Part shown: positions 1-8,353 of the stretch, one piece after another
How positions within the stretch are numbered: the stretch's first letter is position 1
Layout: every line of letters begins with the position of its first letter
Assembly (NCBI RefSeq): GCF_022814865.1
Contig: NZ_JAKVRD010000001.1
Span: forward strand, 62,001 to 126,000
Origin: Shimia aestuarii
GTDB lineage: Bacteria > Pseudomonadota > Alphaproteobacteria > Rhodobacterales > Rhodobacteraceae
Direction: 5' to 3'
DNA: 64,000 nucleotides
Notes under the pieces: generated by a model
The model's database searches: none
The model's input: the letters and a program-made list of their open reading frames with translations, nothing else
Told to the model about the DNA's origin: nothing
Made by a program: the position numbers and the translations under genes

Positions 1-331
1 CAAGGACTTCCTGCACCGGCGCGGCGGCGACCTTTCGGGCGGCCAACAACAGCAGCTCGCCATCGCGCGCGCGCTCATCACCAAGCCGAAACTGCTGCTT
101 CTTGATGAGCCGACCGAGGGCATTCAGCCCAATATCATCAAGCAAATCGGCAAGGTCATCACCTACCTGCGCGACCGGGGCGACATGGCAATTATCCTCG
201 TCGAGCAGTTCTTTGATTTCGCCTATGACCACGCCGACGATTTCGTCATCCTGCGCCGTGGCAGCGTGGTCAAATCCGGTCCTCGCGCCACGCTCAGCCG
301 TGATGAACTTCTCGAAGCGGTCTCCGTCTAA
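1..331 (+). CDS. urtE: Urea ABC transporter ATP-binding protein UrtE, C-terminal part (cut by window edge)
   Basis: The first 109 codons in the frame beginning at base 2 are the C-terminal half of an ABC ATPase. They contain the signature LSGGQQQQLAIARAL, the Walker B LLLLDEP and the switch region ILVEQFFDFA. The last carries Glu-Gln where most ABC proteins have His, which is normal for the branched-chain amino acid/urea subgroup. The stretch EGIQPNIIKQIG after Walker B is characteristic of UrtE rather than LivF, so urea import is the best reading. The protein would energise the UrtBC permease at the inner face of the membrane. The start and the Walker A lie outside the window. UrtE versus another LivF-like ATPase cannot be fully settled without the neighbours. 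Confidence 0.8.
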   Translation, partial: KDFLHRRGGDLSGGQQQQLAIARALITKPKLLLLDEPTEGIQPNIIKQIGKVITYLRDRGDMAIILVEQFFDFAYDHADDFVILRRGSVVKSGPRATLSRDELLEAVSV

Positions 332-470
332 GACGCCCCTCAATCCACATTCCGCCTACTTCTTGGGCGCAGCTGCTTAAGAAATGGCGCAACCGCCCGG
401 TTTTCACGTCAAGGTGATGGGAAATGAGGCATCTCATTGCCGCCATACCGGGGCGGCGTAGCGTGGTGAT

Positions 471-1898
471 ATGACAGAATCAAAGCCCCATCTTGACGAG
501 ATGTTCGTCTCCGAGGGTGCCCCCCGCGCCCCTTATGAACTTTATCACGATTGGTTCTCCGGAGAGGACATCAAGCACCTGCGGCGCAAGTCCGCCGAAG
601 CCGAAGCTTTCTTTCGCCGCATCGGCATTACCTTCAATGTCTACGGTCAGGAAGACGCCGACGAACGCCTGATCCCCTTTGACATTGTGCCCCGCGTGAT
701 CTCGGCCCGCGAATGGGCCCGGCTCGAACGCGGCATCGAACAGCGCGTGCGCGCGATCAACGCCTTCCTGCACGACATCTACCACCGTCAGGAAATCCTG
801 CGCGCAGGCCGCGTCCCGAAAGAGCTGATCGCCGGGAATGAGGCTTTCCTCCCCGAGATGATCGGCGTCTCGCCCCCCGGCGGCGTCTATACTCATATCG
901 TCGGCGTCGATCTCGTGCGCACCGGCCCGGACGAGTTTTTCGTGCTCGAAGACAACGCCCGCACACCCTCCGGCGTCTCCTATATGCTCGAGAACCGCGA
1001 GACGATGCTCCAGATGTTCCCCGAGCTGTTCACCAACATGAAGGTGCGGCCCGTCTCCGACTATCCCCGCGCCCTGCGCCGCTCGCTCGCCGCCAGCGCC
1101 CCGCCCTGTGTGACCGGCAAACCCGAGGTCGCCGTGCTCACCCCCGGTATCCACAATTCCGCCTATTTCGAACATGCCTTCCTCGCCGACCAGATGGGCG
1201 CCGAACTTGTCGAAAGCACCGATCTGCGGATCACCGATGGCCGTGTCTCGATGCGCACGACGCAAGGCTACAAACCTGTTGACGTGCTCTACCGCCGGGT
1301 CGATGACGCCTATCTCGACCCGCTGACCTTCAACCCCGAAAGCCTGCTTGGCGTGCCGGGGATCATGGATGTCTACCGCGCGGGCAATATCACCATCGCC
1401 AATGCGCCCGGCACCGGGATCGCCGACGACAAGGCGCTCTATTCCTACATGCCCGATATCGTCGAGTTCTACACCGGCGAGCGGGCCATTCTTCAGAACG
1501 TGCCGACATGGCGCTGCTCAGAGCCGGACGCGCTCAAATACGTGCTCGACAACCTTGCCGATCTGGTCGTGAAAGAGGTGCATGGCTCGGGCGGCTACGG
1601 CATGCTCGTCGGCCCCGCCGCCTCCAAACGCGAACTGGCCACCTTCGAGAAGAAACTCCGCGCCCGCCCCGCGAACTATATCGCCCAACCGACGCTGGCG
1701 CTGTCGACCGTGCCGATCCTGACCCAGAAGGGCCTCGCGCCGCGCCATGTCGACCTGCGCCCCTTCGTGCTCGTCTCGCCCAACGAGATCAACATCACGC
1801 CCGGCGGCCTGACCCGCGTGGCGCTCAAGAAGGGCTCTCTCGTGGTGAACTCGTCACAGGGCGGCGGCACCAAGGACACATGGGTATTGGGGGAGTAA
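471..1898 (+). CDS. Circularly permuted ATP-grasp protein (DUF404/DUF407 type)
   Basis: A 475-residue protein of the circularly permuted ATP-grasp family, a predicted carboxylate-amine ligase that would join amino acids or peptides using ATP. The conserved glycine-rich segment VKEVHGSGGYGMLVGP (about residues 366-381) and the C-terminal NITPGGLTRVA block are both typical. Length is normal for the family. It is the first of four closely spaced genes on the plus strand (next start 5 bp after its stop), followed by alpha-E, transglutaminase and Anbu-type peptidase genes. That set is described as a conserved cluster in bacteria with the proteasome-like Anbu protein. The substrate is unknown. Confidence 0.88.
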   Translation: MTESKPHLDEMFVSEGAPRAPYELYHDWFSGEDIKHLRRKSAEAEAFFRRIGITFNVYGQEDADERLIPFDIVPRVISAREWARLERGIEQRVRAINAFLHDIYHRQEILRAGRVPKELIAGNEAFLPEMIGVSPPGGVYTHIVGVDLVRTGPDEFFVLEDNARTPSGVSYMLENRETMLQMFPELFTNMKVRPVSDYPRALRRSLAASAPPCVTGKPEVAVLTPGIHNSAYFEHAFLADQMGAELVESTDLRITDGRVSMRTTQGYKPVDVLYRRVDDAYLDPLTFNPESLLGVPGIMDVYRAGNITIANAPGTGIADDKALYSYMPDIVEFYTGERAILQNVPTWRCSEPDALKYVLDNLADLVVKEVHGSGGYGMLVGPAASKRELATFEKKLRARPANYIAQPTLALSTVPILTQKGLAPRHVDLRPFVLVSPNEINITPGGLTRVALKKGSLVVNSSQGGGTKDTWVLGE

Positions 1899-1902
1899 CC
1901 AG

Positions 1903-2844
1903 ATGCTAGGAAGAACCGCAGGTGGCCTGTTCTGGATGTTCCGCTACCTTGAACGCGCCGAAAACACCGCACGCCTGATCGAAACCGGCTGGCGCATCGC
2001 CCTGACCCGCTCTGAACGGGCCGAAACCGAATGGGAAAGCGTGGTGACGACCGCCGGTCTGCGCGACGCCTTCCTCGCAAAGTACGACAGCTTTGATCCC
2101 CAATCCGTCGTCAACTTCCTCCTGCGCGACCGCGATACCCCCTCCTCTGTGCTCTGCACCCTAAGCGCCGCGCGCTCCAACGCCCGCATGGTGCGCACCG
2201 CGCTCTCCTCCGAGGTCTGGGAGGCCACCAATGAATGCTGGATGGCCATCAAAGACGCGCTCTCCCGCCCGGTGACAACGCGCACCCTGCCCGAGATCCT
2301 CGCCGCGATCCGCTACCGCACCGCCGTGGTGCGCGGCGCCCTGCATGGCACCATGCTGCGCAACGACATTTTCGCCTTTGCCCGCCTCGGCACGTTTATC
2401 GAACGCGCCGACAACACGGCGCGCATCCTCGATGTGAAATACTACGTCCTCTTGCCCTCCGCCGCCTTCGTCGGAAGCTCGATGGACAACACGCAATGGG
2501 AAACCATCCTGCGCTCGGTTTCTGCCGACCGCGCCTTCCGCTGGCTTCATGCTGGCGAAAGCTCGCCTCTCGCCATTGCCGACTTCCTGATCCTCGATCA
2601 ACGCATGCCGCGTTCTCTCGCCTTCTGCTGCGCCGAGATCGGCGACAACCTCGCTATGCTCGAACGCGAATACGGCGAAAGAAGCCCCTGCATGGATCTC
2701 GCCCAGACACTCTGCCAAGGCTTCATGTCGCGCAACATCGACGAGATCTTCGAAGACGGCCTGCACGAATTCCTAAGCGATACCCTATCCGCTGCCGCCT
2801 GCCTCGCCGGACAGATCGAGCAGGATTTCAGGTTCAACGGATAA
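1903..2844 (+). CDS. Alpha-E domain protein (DUF403)
   Basis: A 313-residue, almost entirely helical protein. It opens with LGRTAGGLFWMFRYLERAEN, the N-terminal signature of alpha-E proteins, and repeats the FIERADNTARILD pattern near residue 165. The family has no proven enzymatic activity. It is nearly always encoded with a circularly permuted ATP-grasp protein and a transglutaminase, as here (gaps of 5 bp and 6 bp), and is thought to work with them in making or trimming a peptide. A start at 1903 fits that spacing. Confidence 0.88.
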   Translation: MLGRTAGGLFWMFRYLERAENTARLIETGWRIALTRSERAETEWESVVTTAGLRDAFLAKYDSFDPQSVVNFLLRDRDTPSSVLCTLSAARSNARMVRTALSSEVWEATNECWMAIKDALSRPVTTRTLPEILAAIRYRTAVVRGALHGTMLRNDIFAFARLGTFIERADNTARILDVKYYVLLPSAAFVGSSMDNTQWETILRSVSADRAFRWLHAGESSPLAIADFLILDQRMPRSLAFCCAEIGDNLAMLEREYGERSPCMDLAQTLCQGFMSRNIDEIFEDGLHEFLSDTLSAAACLAGQIEQDFRFNG

Positions 2845-2850
2845 CATCAC

Positions 2851-3648
2851 ATGCGCCTCCGGATATCTCACAAGACCACCTACAATTACGACACACCCGT
2901 CCACTACGCGCTTCAACAGTTGCGCCTGCGCCCCCGAACCGGCCACGGCCAGACCGTCCACGACTGGACCACCGAGATTTCCGGCGCCACGCGCCAGTTG
3001 AGCTTTGAGGACCAATACACCAACCAGACCGACCTCCTCCTCGCGGATGATGGTACAACCCATATCGAGGTCCATTGCGAGGGCATCGTCGAGACCACGG
3101 ATACCGCGGGCGTCATCGGACGGCACAAGGGTTTTGCCCCGCTCTGGCTCTTCGAGAACGAAACCGCGCGCACCAAACCCGGCCCCGAGCTGCGCCGCCT
3201 TGCCCGCGACGTCGCCAATGCCGACGACACGCTCGCCCAGATGCACGCCCTTTCGGCAACGATCTACGAACAGGTCACCTACGACATCGGCAAGACCGAC
3301 AGCACGACACCCGCCGAAACCGCCCTCGCCGCCGGGCATGGCGTCTGTCAGGACCACGCCCATATCATGATCGCCGCCGCCCGCCTGCTCGGCCATCCCG
3401 CCCGCTACATTAGCGGCTATCTCCTGATGGAGGGCCTCGTGGAACAGGACGCCTCGCATGCCTGGTGCGAAGTCTGGACCGACTCGCTCGGTTGGGTCGG
3501 TTTCGATGTCTCCAACCGCATTTGCCCGGACGACCGCTATGTCCGCGTCGCCACGGGGCGCGACTATGGCGACGCCGCCCCGATCCTCGGAATTCGGCAA
3601 GGTATGGGACAGGAAGACCTCCATGTCGCCTTGCAAGTTCAGCAATAA
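2851..3648 (+). CDS. Transglutaminase-like cysteine protease
   Basis: A 265-residue protein with an N-terminal beta-rich domain (MRLRISHKTTYNYDTPVHYA is the usual opening) and a transglutaminase-fold domain. The Cys-His-Asp triad is visible as C166 in GHGVCQDHAH, H203 in DASHAWCEVW and D219 in GWVGFDVSNR. No signal peptide is seen, so it should act in the cytoplasm. In Anbu clusters this enzyme is predicted to cleave or transfer peptide amide bonds made by the ATP-grasp partner. It ends 39 bp before the peptidase gene. Confidence 0.9.
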   Translation: MRLRISHKTTYNYDTPVHYALQQLRLRPRTGHGQTVHDWTTEISGATRQLSFEDQYTNQTDLLLADDGTTHIEVHCEGIVETTDTAGVIGRHKGFAPLWLFENETARTKPGPELRRLARDVANADDTLAQMHALSATIYEQVTYDIGKTDSTTPAETALAAGHGVCQDHAHIMIAAARLLGHPARYISGYLLMEGLVEQDASHAWCEVWTDSLGWVGFDVSNRICPDDRYVRVATGRDYGDAAPILGIRQGMGQEDLHVALQVQQ

Positions 3649-3687
3649 AGCTGTTCTTAGGGTCAAACCTCAAAGGACGAGACGTCG

Positions 3688-4422
3688 ATGACATATTGCG
3701 TTGGGATGATGCTGGACCGCGGGATGGTGTTCATGTCGGACACCCGGACGAATTCCGGCGTCGACAATATCTCCACCTTCCGCAAGATGGTGATCTGGGA
3801 GAAGCCCGGCACCGCCTGCATCACGGTGATGACCGCCGGAAACCTCGCCACGACGCAGGCCGTGATCTCGCTCCTCGAGGAACGCTCCAAATCGCCCTTC
3901 GAACGCGATCCCGACATTCTTAGCGCAAGCTCGATGTTTCAGGTCGCCACGATGATCGGCAACACCCTGCGCGAGGTCATCTCGACCCATGCCGACGAAG
4001 GCCAACGCGCCGACGCCGCCTTCAACGCCACGATCCTCGTCGGCGGCCAGATCGCAGGCGGCGAGCCGCGCCTCTTCCTGATCTATCCCGAGGGCAACTT
4101 CATCGAGGCCAGCGCCGACACCCCCTTCTTCCAGATCGGCGAGACCAAATATGGCCGCCCGATCCTCCTGCGCGCCTATGATCCGGCAATGAGCTATGAG
4201 GAGGCAATCAAGCTCCTGCTCGTCTCCTTCGACTCCACGATCAAGGCCAACCTATCGGTCTCCCTGCCGCTCGACGTGCATGTCTACGAGAAAGGCGCGC
4301 TCACCACCGGCCGCCGCTTCCGCATCACGGGCGATGATCCCTACTACCAGGAAATCTCCGCCGGCTGGGGCGACGCCCTCAAAGCCGCCTTCGCCCAACT
4401 GCCGGAATTCTCCTTCGATTGA
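3688..4422 (+). CDS. Proteasome-type peptidase, Anbu family
   Basis: A 244-residue Ntn-hydrolase related to proteasome beta subunits and HslV. If the initiator Met is removed, Thr becomes residue 1 (TYCVGMMLDRG), the expected nucleophile. Asp17 (VFMSDTRTN) then falls in the canonical place, and the STFRKM segment supplies the Lys near position 33. The length is typical of Anbu, which forms its own ring-like or helical assembly and has no dedicated ATPase in its operon. The neighbours (ATP-grasp, alpha-E, transglutaminase) are the standard partners. Physiological substrates are not known. Confidence 0.9.
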   Translation: MTYCVGMMLDRGMVFMSDTRTNSGVDNISTFRKMVIWEKPGTACITVMTAGNLATTQAVISLLEERSKSPFERDPDILSASSMFQVATMIGNTLREVISTHADEGQRADAAFNATILVGGQIAGGEPRLFLIYPEGNFIEASADTPFFQIGETKYGRPILLRAYDPAMSYEEAIKLLLVSFDSTIKANLSVSLPLDVHVYEKGALTTGRRFRITGDDPYYQEISAGWGDALKAAFAQLPEFSFD

Positions 4423-4427
4423 GGCCG

Positions 4428-4463
4428 CACCACCGCGATACCGACGCAATACCGACGTGATAC
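4428..4463. repeat. Intergenic 11-bp-period repeat, copy 1
   Basis: Two full 11-bp units (GCGATACCGAC, GCAATACCGAC) and a partial third (GTGATAC), preceded by CACCACC. The whole 36 bp is identical to 41773-41808. It lies between two convergent genes (the Anbu peptidase ending at 4422 and phnM ending at 4487). Confidence 0.9.
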
Positions 4464-4486
4464 ATATGTGAGCCTGCGCACAGATC

Positions 4487-5632
4487 CTAGGCCACGCGAT
4501 TGCCTTTGCTCCATACCGCACGAAGCGCCGGAACGCCTTCGGTCAGGCGGAAGCGGATCAGATCACCCTGAAGCCCCGCCTCGATCCGGCCCCGGTCATG
4601 CAGTTCCGTCATCCGCGCAGGCGTCGCCGTCACCGTCGCCATGCCCTTGGCCATATCGCCCCAATGCTGCCCCAACTGCACCGCCCCAAGGAGAAGCGAG
4701 CCGGGTACATAGTCGGACGAAATGATGTCGAGAAGATCAAGATCGGCAAGGTCAATCGCCGCGACATTGCCCGAATGCGACCCCCCCCGCACAAGGTTCG
4801 GCCCGCCCATAATCGTCGCGATTTCCTTTTGATGACAAGCCCTTGCTGCCTCTTCCGTGGTCGGGAATTCGGCCAGGTGAATCCCGTAGGAGGCCGAGGT
4901 CTCGACCTGCTCCGCGGTGGTATCGTCATGGCTCGCAAGCACCGCGCCAAACCGTTTCGCCGCCGCCACGGTCGCCTGTTCATGCTTTTCGCCAAGCCGG
5001 TCCCGCAGCCCATAGAGGAAATCGCAATATTCCTTGAACCCTTCCGCCGGAAGCGCGTATTTGCCCCGGATATAGGCTTCGAACTTGGAGATATCGGTGA
5101 ATTGCCGCTGCCCCGGCGTATGATCCATCAGGCTCACGATCCCAACCCGATCTTCCGGCCCGAACTCCTCCAATTCCTCAATCAACGTCTCCGAACACGT
5201 CTCCGCCCTGAGGTGCAGATGGTGGCTGATCTTGAGGCCTCCATGCTCGCGCATCGACAGGATTTCATTGGCCATCTCGCGCGCATATTTGCCGTATTTC
5301 TTATTCGGATCCGACAGGATCGACCCAACCCGGATCGCGTCGAAAACGGTTGTAATCCCGACACTTGCAAGCTCGGCGTCATGGGCCACAATCGCCGCCT
5401 GATGCGGCCAGTCGACCTTGGGGCGCGGATGCAGGTGACGCTCGAGGTTGTCGGTGTGAAGCTCGATCAGGCCCGGCGCAACAAAGTCGCCGTCGCAATC
5501 TTCTGCGCCCGCAGGCACCGCCGTGCCGCTATCAACCGCGGTGATGATGCCGTCCTTTACGACAAGGCTGCCGCGGAGCGTTTCTTTCTCAAGAACAAGG
5601 GTGGCATTGGCGAGGATCATGTCTTGTGTCAT
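4487..5632 (-). CDS. phnM: Alpha-D-ribose 1-methylphosphonate 5-triphosphate diphosphatase PhnM (copy 1)
   Basis: A 381-residue amidohydrolase-fold enzyme that removes pyrophosphate from the ribose 1-phosphonate 5-triphosphate made by PhnGHIL. Metal-site motifs are visible: ELHTDNLERHLHPRP near the N-terminus, a central HHLHLRAE, and VLASHDDTT and GGPNLVRGGSHSGN later. The start at 5632 (MTQDMILANATL) is chosen because in-frame codons further upstream would run into the divergent gene at 5682. Met 5620 is an alternative. Of the two PhnM proteins in the window this one is closer to the usual PhnM pattern (HTDN motif). It sits apart from phnGHIJKLN, which lie beyond the oppositely oriented DUF1045 gene. 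Confidence 0.9.
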   Translation of the reverse strand: MTQDMILANATLVLEKETLRGSLVVKDGIITAVDSGTAVPAGAEDCDGDFVAPGLIELHTDNLERHLHPRPKVDWPHQAAIVAHDAELASVGITTVFDAIRVGSILSDPNKKYGKYAREMANEILSMREHGGLKISHHLHLRAETCSETLIEELEEFGPEDRVGIVSLMDHTPGQRQFTDISKFEAYIRGKYALPAEGFKEYCDFLYGLRDRLGEKHEQATVAAAKRFGAVLASHDDTTAEQVETSASYGIHLAEFPTTEEAARACHQKEIATIMGGPNLVRGGSHSGNVAAIDLADLDLLDIISSDYVPGSLLLGAVQLGQHWGDMAKGMATVTATPARMTELHDRGRIEAGLQGDLIRFRLTEGVPALRAVWSKGNRVA

Positions 5633-5681
5633 CAGGATGTTACGCTGTTTTGTCAGTGGCGTGGAAAACGAAAGGGGCCCC

Positions 5682-6377
5682 ATGCAGTTTCGCAGATTTG
5701 GCATCTACTACACCCCCCAAAGCGGCGCCTTCGCCACGTTCGGCGCGCAGTGGTTGGGTTGGGACATCGAGACAGGCGCGCGCGTCGCGCACCCAGAGAT
5801 TTCGGGCCTGCCGCGCCCGGTCGAAGAGATGACCGCCACGCCGCGCAAATACGGGCTGCACGGCACGATCAAGCCGCCCTTCCAACTTGCGGAGGGGACG
5901 ACGCAGGAGGTGCTTGAAAGCGCGATGGCAAGTCTCGCGACGCGCCTCGCCCCGGTAACGCTCGACGGGCTGAGCCTGAGCCGCATCGGCAGCTTCGTGG
6001 CCCTCACCATCGCAGGCGATCAGTCGCCGCTCGCGGACCTTGCCGGAGAGGTCGTTCAAGATCTCGACGCCTTCCGCGCCCCGCCAAGCGACACTGAACT
6101 CGCCCGCCGCCGCAAATCCAACCTCACCGCGCGCCAAGAGGCGCTTCTGGCCGCGTGGGGCTACCCTTACGTGTTGGACGAGTTCCGCTTTCACATCACG
6201 CTCACAGGCCGCCTTGCGCGTGGCGAGGCCGAAGCCGTCCAAACCGCCCTCGCGCCGCATCTCGCGCCGCTCCTGCCCATGCCCTTCAATGTGCCGGACC
6301 TGACGCTTGTCGGTGAGAATGAGGACGGAATGTTCCATGAAATTCAACGCTTTGCCCTTTCCGGAGAGAGCGCCTGA
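5682..6377 (+). CDS. DUF1045 phosphonate-operon protein with 2H phosphoesterase-like HxT motifs
   Basis: A 231-residue protein of the family found beside C-P lyase genes (DUF1045; the TIGR family for phosphonate-operon proteins), function unproven. ATG 5682 follows a purine-rich AAAGGGG. Two HxT/S-type motifs are present: H60-G-T62 in KYGLHGTIKPPF and H171-I-T173 in FRFHITLTGRL. That spacing and context are what 2H (LigT-like) phosphodiesterases show. A cyclic-phosphodiesterase role in the phn pathway is my inference and is attractive because no phnP is in the window. Its 3' end overlaps the convergent phnN gene by 34 bp. It is divergent from phnM across a 49-bp gap. Confidence 0.85.
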   Translation: MQFRRFGIYYTPQSGAFATFGAQWLGWDIETGARVAHPEISGLPRPVEEMTATPRKYGLHGTIKPPFQLAEGTTQEVLESAMASLATRLAPVTLDGLSLSRIGSFVALTIAGDQSPLADLAGEVVQDLDAFRAPPSDTELARRRKSNLTARQEALLAAWGYPYVLDEFRFHITLTGRLARGEAEAVQTALAPHLAPLLPMPFNVPDLTLVGENEDGMFHEIQRFALSGESA

Positions 6378-6892
6378 AGCACCGCTGCAACGGTCTCGTC
6401 TAGCGGTCCGTCATTGCTGATCTCGATCACATCCGCACCTTCGGGCCGCACATAACCCGCCCTTGCAAGCCGCGCCGCGATCTCTGCCTCGCTCTCGCGC
6501 CCGCGCCCGGCAAGCCGATGGGCAAGCGTCTCTGGCGCTGCTGTGAGGGATAGAACCGCAAACCCCGGATAGCGCGCCCGCGCCTCGTCGAGCACCGCCC
6601 GCGACAGGTTCACAAGGGCGATTTCTCCATCCGGGCGGCCCTCGACCTCCGAATGTGGAATGCCATAGGCCATCCCATGCGCGCGCCACCAAAGGCCGAA
6701 ATCCCCCGCTGCGGCACGCGCCGCGAACTCCGCCTCGCTCACGCCCTCGAACGTCTCGCCCCCCGCATCTGAGGGCCGCGTGATGACCCGCCGCACGAGC
6801 CGCAATCCCGGCACGCGCGCGGCAAGCGCCGCCATGACGGAATCCTTCCCGACACCGGACGGCCCCACGACCCCTATGAGCCGCGCCGACAT
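6344..6892 (-). CDS. phnN: Ribose 1,5-bisphosphate phosphokinase PhnN
   Basis: A 182-residue guanylate-kinase-like P-loop protein. The Walker A is GPSGVGKDS, a form typical of PhnN, about ten residues from the start MSARLIGVVG. It converts ribose 1,5-bisphosphate to PRPP, the last step that returns the ribose of the C-P lyase pathway to metabolism. The ATG at 6892 shares its A with the TGA of phnL, so it is translationally coupled as the last gene of the phnGHIJKLN run. The final 34 bp overlap the DUF1045 gene on the other strand. Confidence 0.93.
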   Translation of the reverse strand: MSARLIGVVGPSGVGKDSVMAALAARVPGLRLVRRVITRPSDAGGETFEGVSEAEFAARAAAGDFGLWWRAHGMAYGIPHSEVEGRPDGEIALVNLSRAVLDEARARYPGFAVLSLTAAPETLAHRLAGRGRESEAEIAARLARAGYVRPEGADVIEISNDGPLDETVAAVLQALSPERAKR

Positions 6893-7575
6893 CAGGCGGC
6901 CTTGGGCGTATAGACCGAGACGTCGATCTCGCGGTCGCAAACCCGGTCGCGCGCCGCCTCGTCATGGAAAATCCCCACGATCGCCGCCCCCCGCGCCTTG
7001 GCCTCCTCGATCAGCGACAGAACCGTCTCGCGGTTCGCCGCATCGAGGCTCGCCGTCGGCTCGTCGAGAAGCATCGCCGGATAGTCATGCGCAAAGCCCC
7101 GCGCGATGTTCACCCGCTGCTGTTCGCCGCCCGAAAACGAGGTCGGGCTGAGGCTCCAAAGCCGTTCGGGAATCCGCAGCCGCGTCAGCAGATCGCGCGC
7201 CCTGTCACGCGCCGCCTCCGTCTCCACGCCCACCGCCAGAAGCGGCTCGGCCACAACATCGAGCGTCGGCACGCGCGGCACCACGCGCAGGAATTGCGAC
7301 ACATAGCCAAGCGTATGGCGGCGCAATTCGAGGATCTCGCGCGGCTCCGCCTTGGTCACATCGACCCCATCGACAAGGATATGCCCTGACGCCGCAAGGT
7401 AGTTGCCATAGATCATCCGCATGAGCGTCGACTTGCCTGCCCCTGACGCGCCGGTCAGCGCAACACATTGCCCGCGCGCCACCGACAATTCGGCCCCCTG
7501 CATCACGGGGATCACAACGCTGCCTTGATTGTGGAGCGTGAAGGTCTTGGAAAGATTGGAAATCTCGATCATCAT
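6892..7575 (-). CDS. phnL: Phosphonate C-P lyase system protein PhnL
   Basis: A 227-residue ABC-type ATPase required with PhnG, PhnH and PhnI for making alpha-D-ribose 1-phosphonate 5-triphosphate. Walker A is GASGAGKST, the signature is FSGGEQQRVNIARGF and Walker B is AMLLDEP. Start 7575 (MMIEISNLSKTF) follows GAGG at good spacing; the next codon, 7572, is equally possible. The length matches known PhnL. It lies 7 bp downstream of phnK in the same transcript. Confidence 0.93.
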   Translation of the reverse strand: MMIEISNLSKTFTLHNQGSVVIPVMQGAELSVARGQCVALTGASGAGKSTLMRMIYGNYLAASGHILVDGVDVTKAEPREILELRRHTLGYVSQFLRVVPRVPTLDVVAEPLLAVGVETEAARDRARDLLTRLRIPERLWSLSPTSFSGGEQQRVNIARGFAHDYPAMLLDEPTASLDAANRETVLSLIEEAKARGAAIVGIFHDEAARDRVCDREIDVSVYTPKAA

Positions 7576-7582
7576 CCGGTCC

Positions 7583-8353
7583 TCAAACTTGCAGCACAGA
7601 GCTGACGAGAAGCTGCGTGTAGGCGTGTTGCGGATCGTCCAGAACCTGATCCGTGAGGCCGCTTTCGACCACATGCCCGTCTTTCATCACCATGAGCCGA
7701 TCCGCCAGAAGCCGCACAACGGCAAGGTCATGGGTCACGATGATCGCGCTCAATCCCATCTCGCGCACAAGGCCGCGCAACAGGTCGAGAAGCCGCGCCT
7801 GCACCGACACATCGAGGCCGCCCGTGGGCTCATCCATAAAGACAAGCCGTGGCCCGGTGACGAGGTTGCGCGCGATCTGCAAGCGCTGCTGCATGCCGCC
7901 GGAAAACGCCGTTGGGCGATCATCGACCCGGCTCTCGTTGATCTCGACCCGGCCGAGCCAGTCAATTGCCTCATCGCGGATATGCCCATAATGCCGCGCG
8001 CCCACAGCCATGAGCCTTTCGCCCACATTGCCGCCCGCCGAAACATTCATCCGTAGCCCGTCACGCGCATGCTGATGCACAAAGGCCCAGTCCGTGCGCG
8101 AGAGCATCCGCCGCTCCGGTTCCGACATCGTCACCGTGTCCTTCACCGCGCCATCGCGCATCTCGAACAAGACCTCGCCGGTATCTGGAGTCAAAATACC
8201 GGCGAGGCAGTTGAGAAGAGTGGATTTTCCCGATCCACTCTCGCCAACTATCCCCATGACCTCTCCGGGATAGAGATCAAAACTCACATCGCGACACCCG
8301 ATCCGGGCGCCATAGCGTTTCTCGATGCCCTGCACCTTGAGAAGCGGGGTCAT
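7583..8353 (-). CDS. phnK: Phosphonate C-P lyase system protein PhnK
   Basis: A 256-residue ABC-type ATPase that binds the PhnGHIJ core complex. Walker A is GESGSGKST, the signature is FSGGMQQRLQIARNL and Walker B is RLVFMDEPTGGLDVSVQ. The sequence resembles dipeptide-transport ATPases, as PhnK proteins do. The start ATG at 8353 overlaps the phnJ stop by four bases (ATGA), which fixes it. Confidence 0.94.
   Translation of the reverse strand: MTPLLKVQGIEKRYGARIGCRDVSFDLYPGEVMGIVGESGSGKSTLLNCLAGILTPDTGEVLFEMRDGAVKDTVTMSEPERRMLSRTDWAFVHQHARDGLRMNVSAGGNVGERLMAVGARHYGHIRDEAIDWLGRVEINESRVDDRPTAFSGGMQQRLQIARNLVTGPRLVFMDEPTGGLDVSVQARLLDLLRGLVREMGLSAIIVTHDLAVVRLLADRLMVMKDGHVVESGLTDQVLDDPQHAYTQLLVSSVLQV

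Noticed and set aside
4428-4463. CRISPR-like array
   Set aside because: Units are 11 bp with no spacers and no cas genes in the window.
5633-5681. Pho box in the phnM-DUF1045 divergent gap
   Set aside because: TTTTGTCAG is present but there is no second element at 11-bp spacing; too weak to list.
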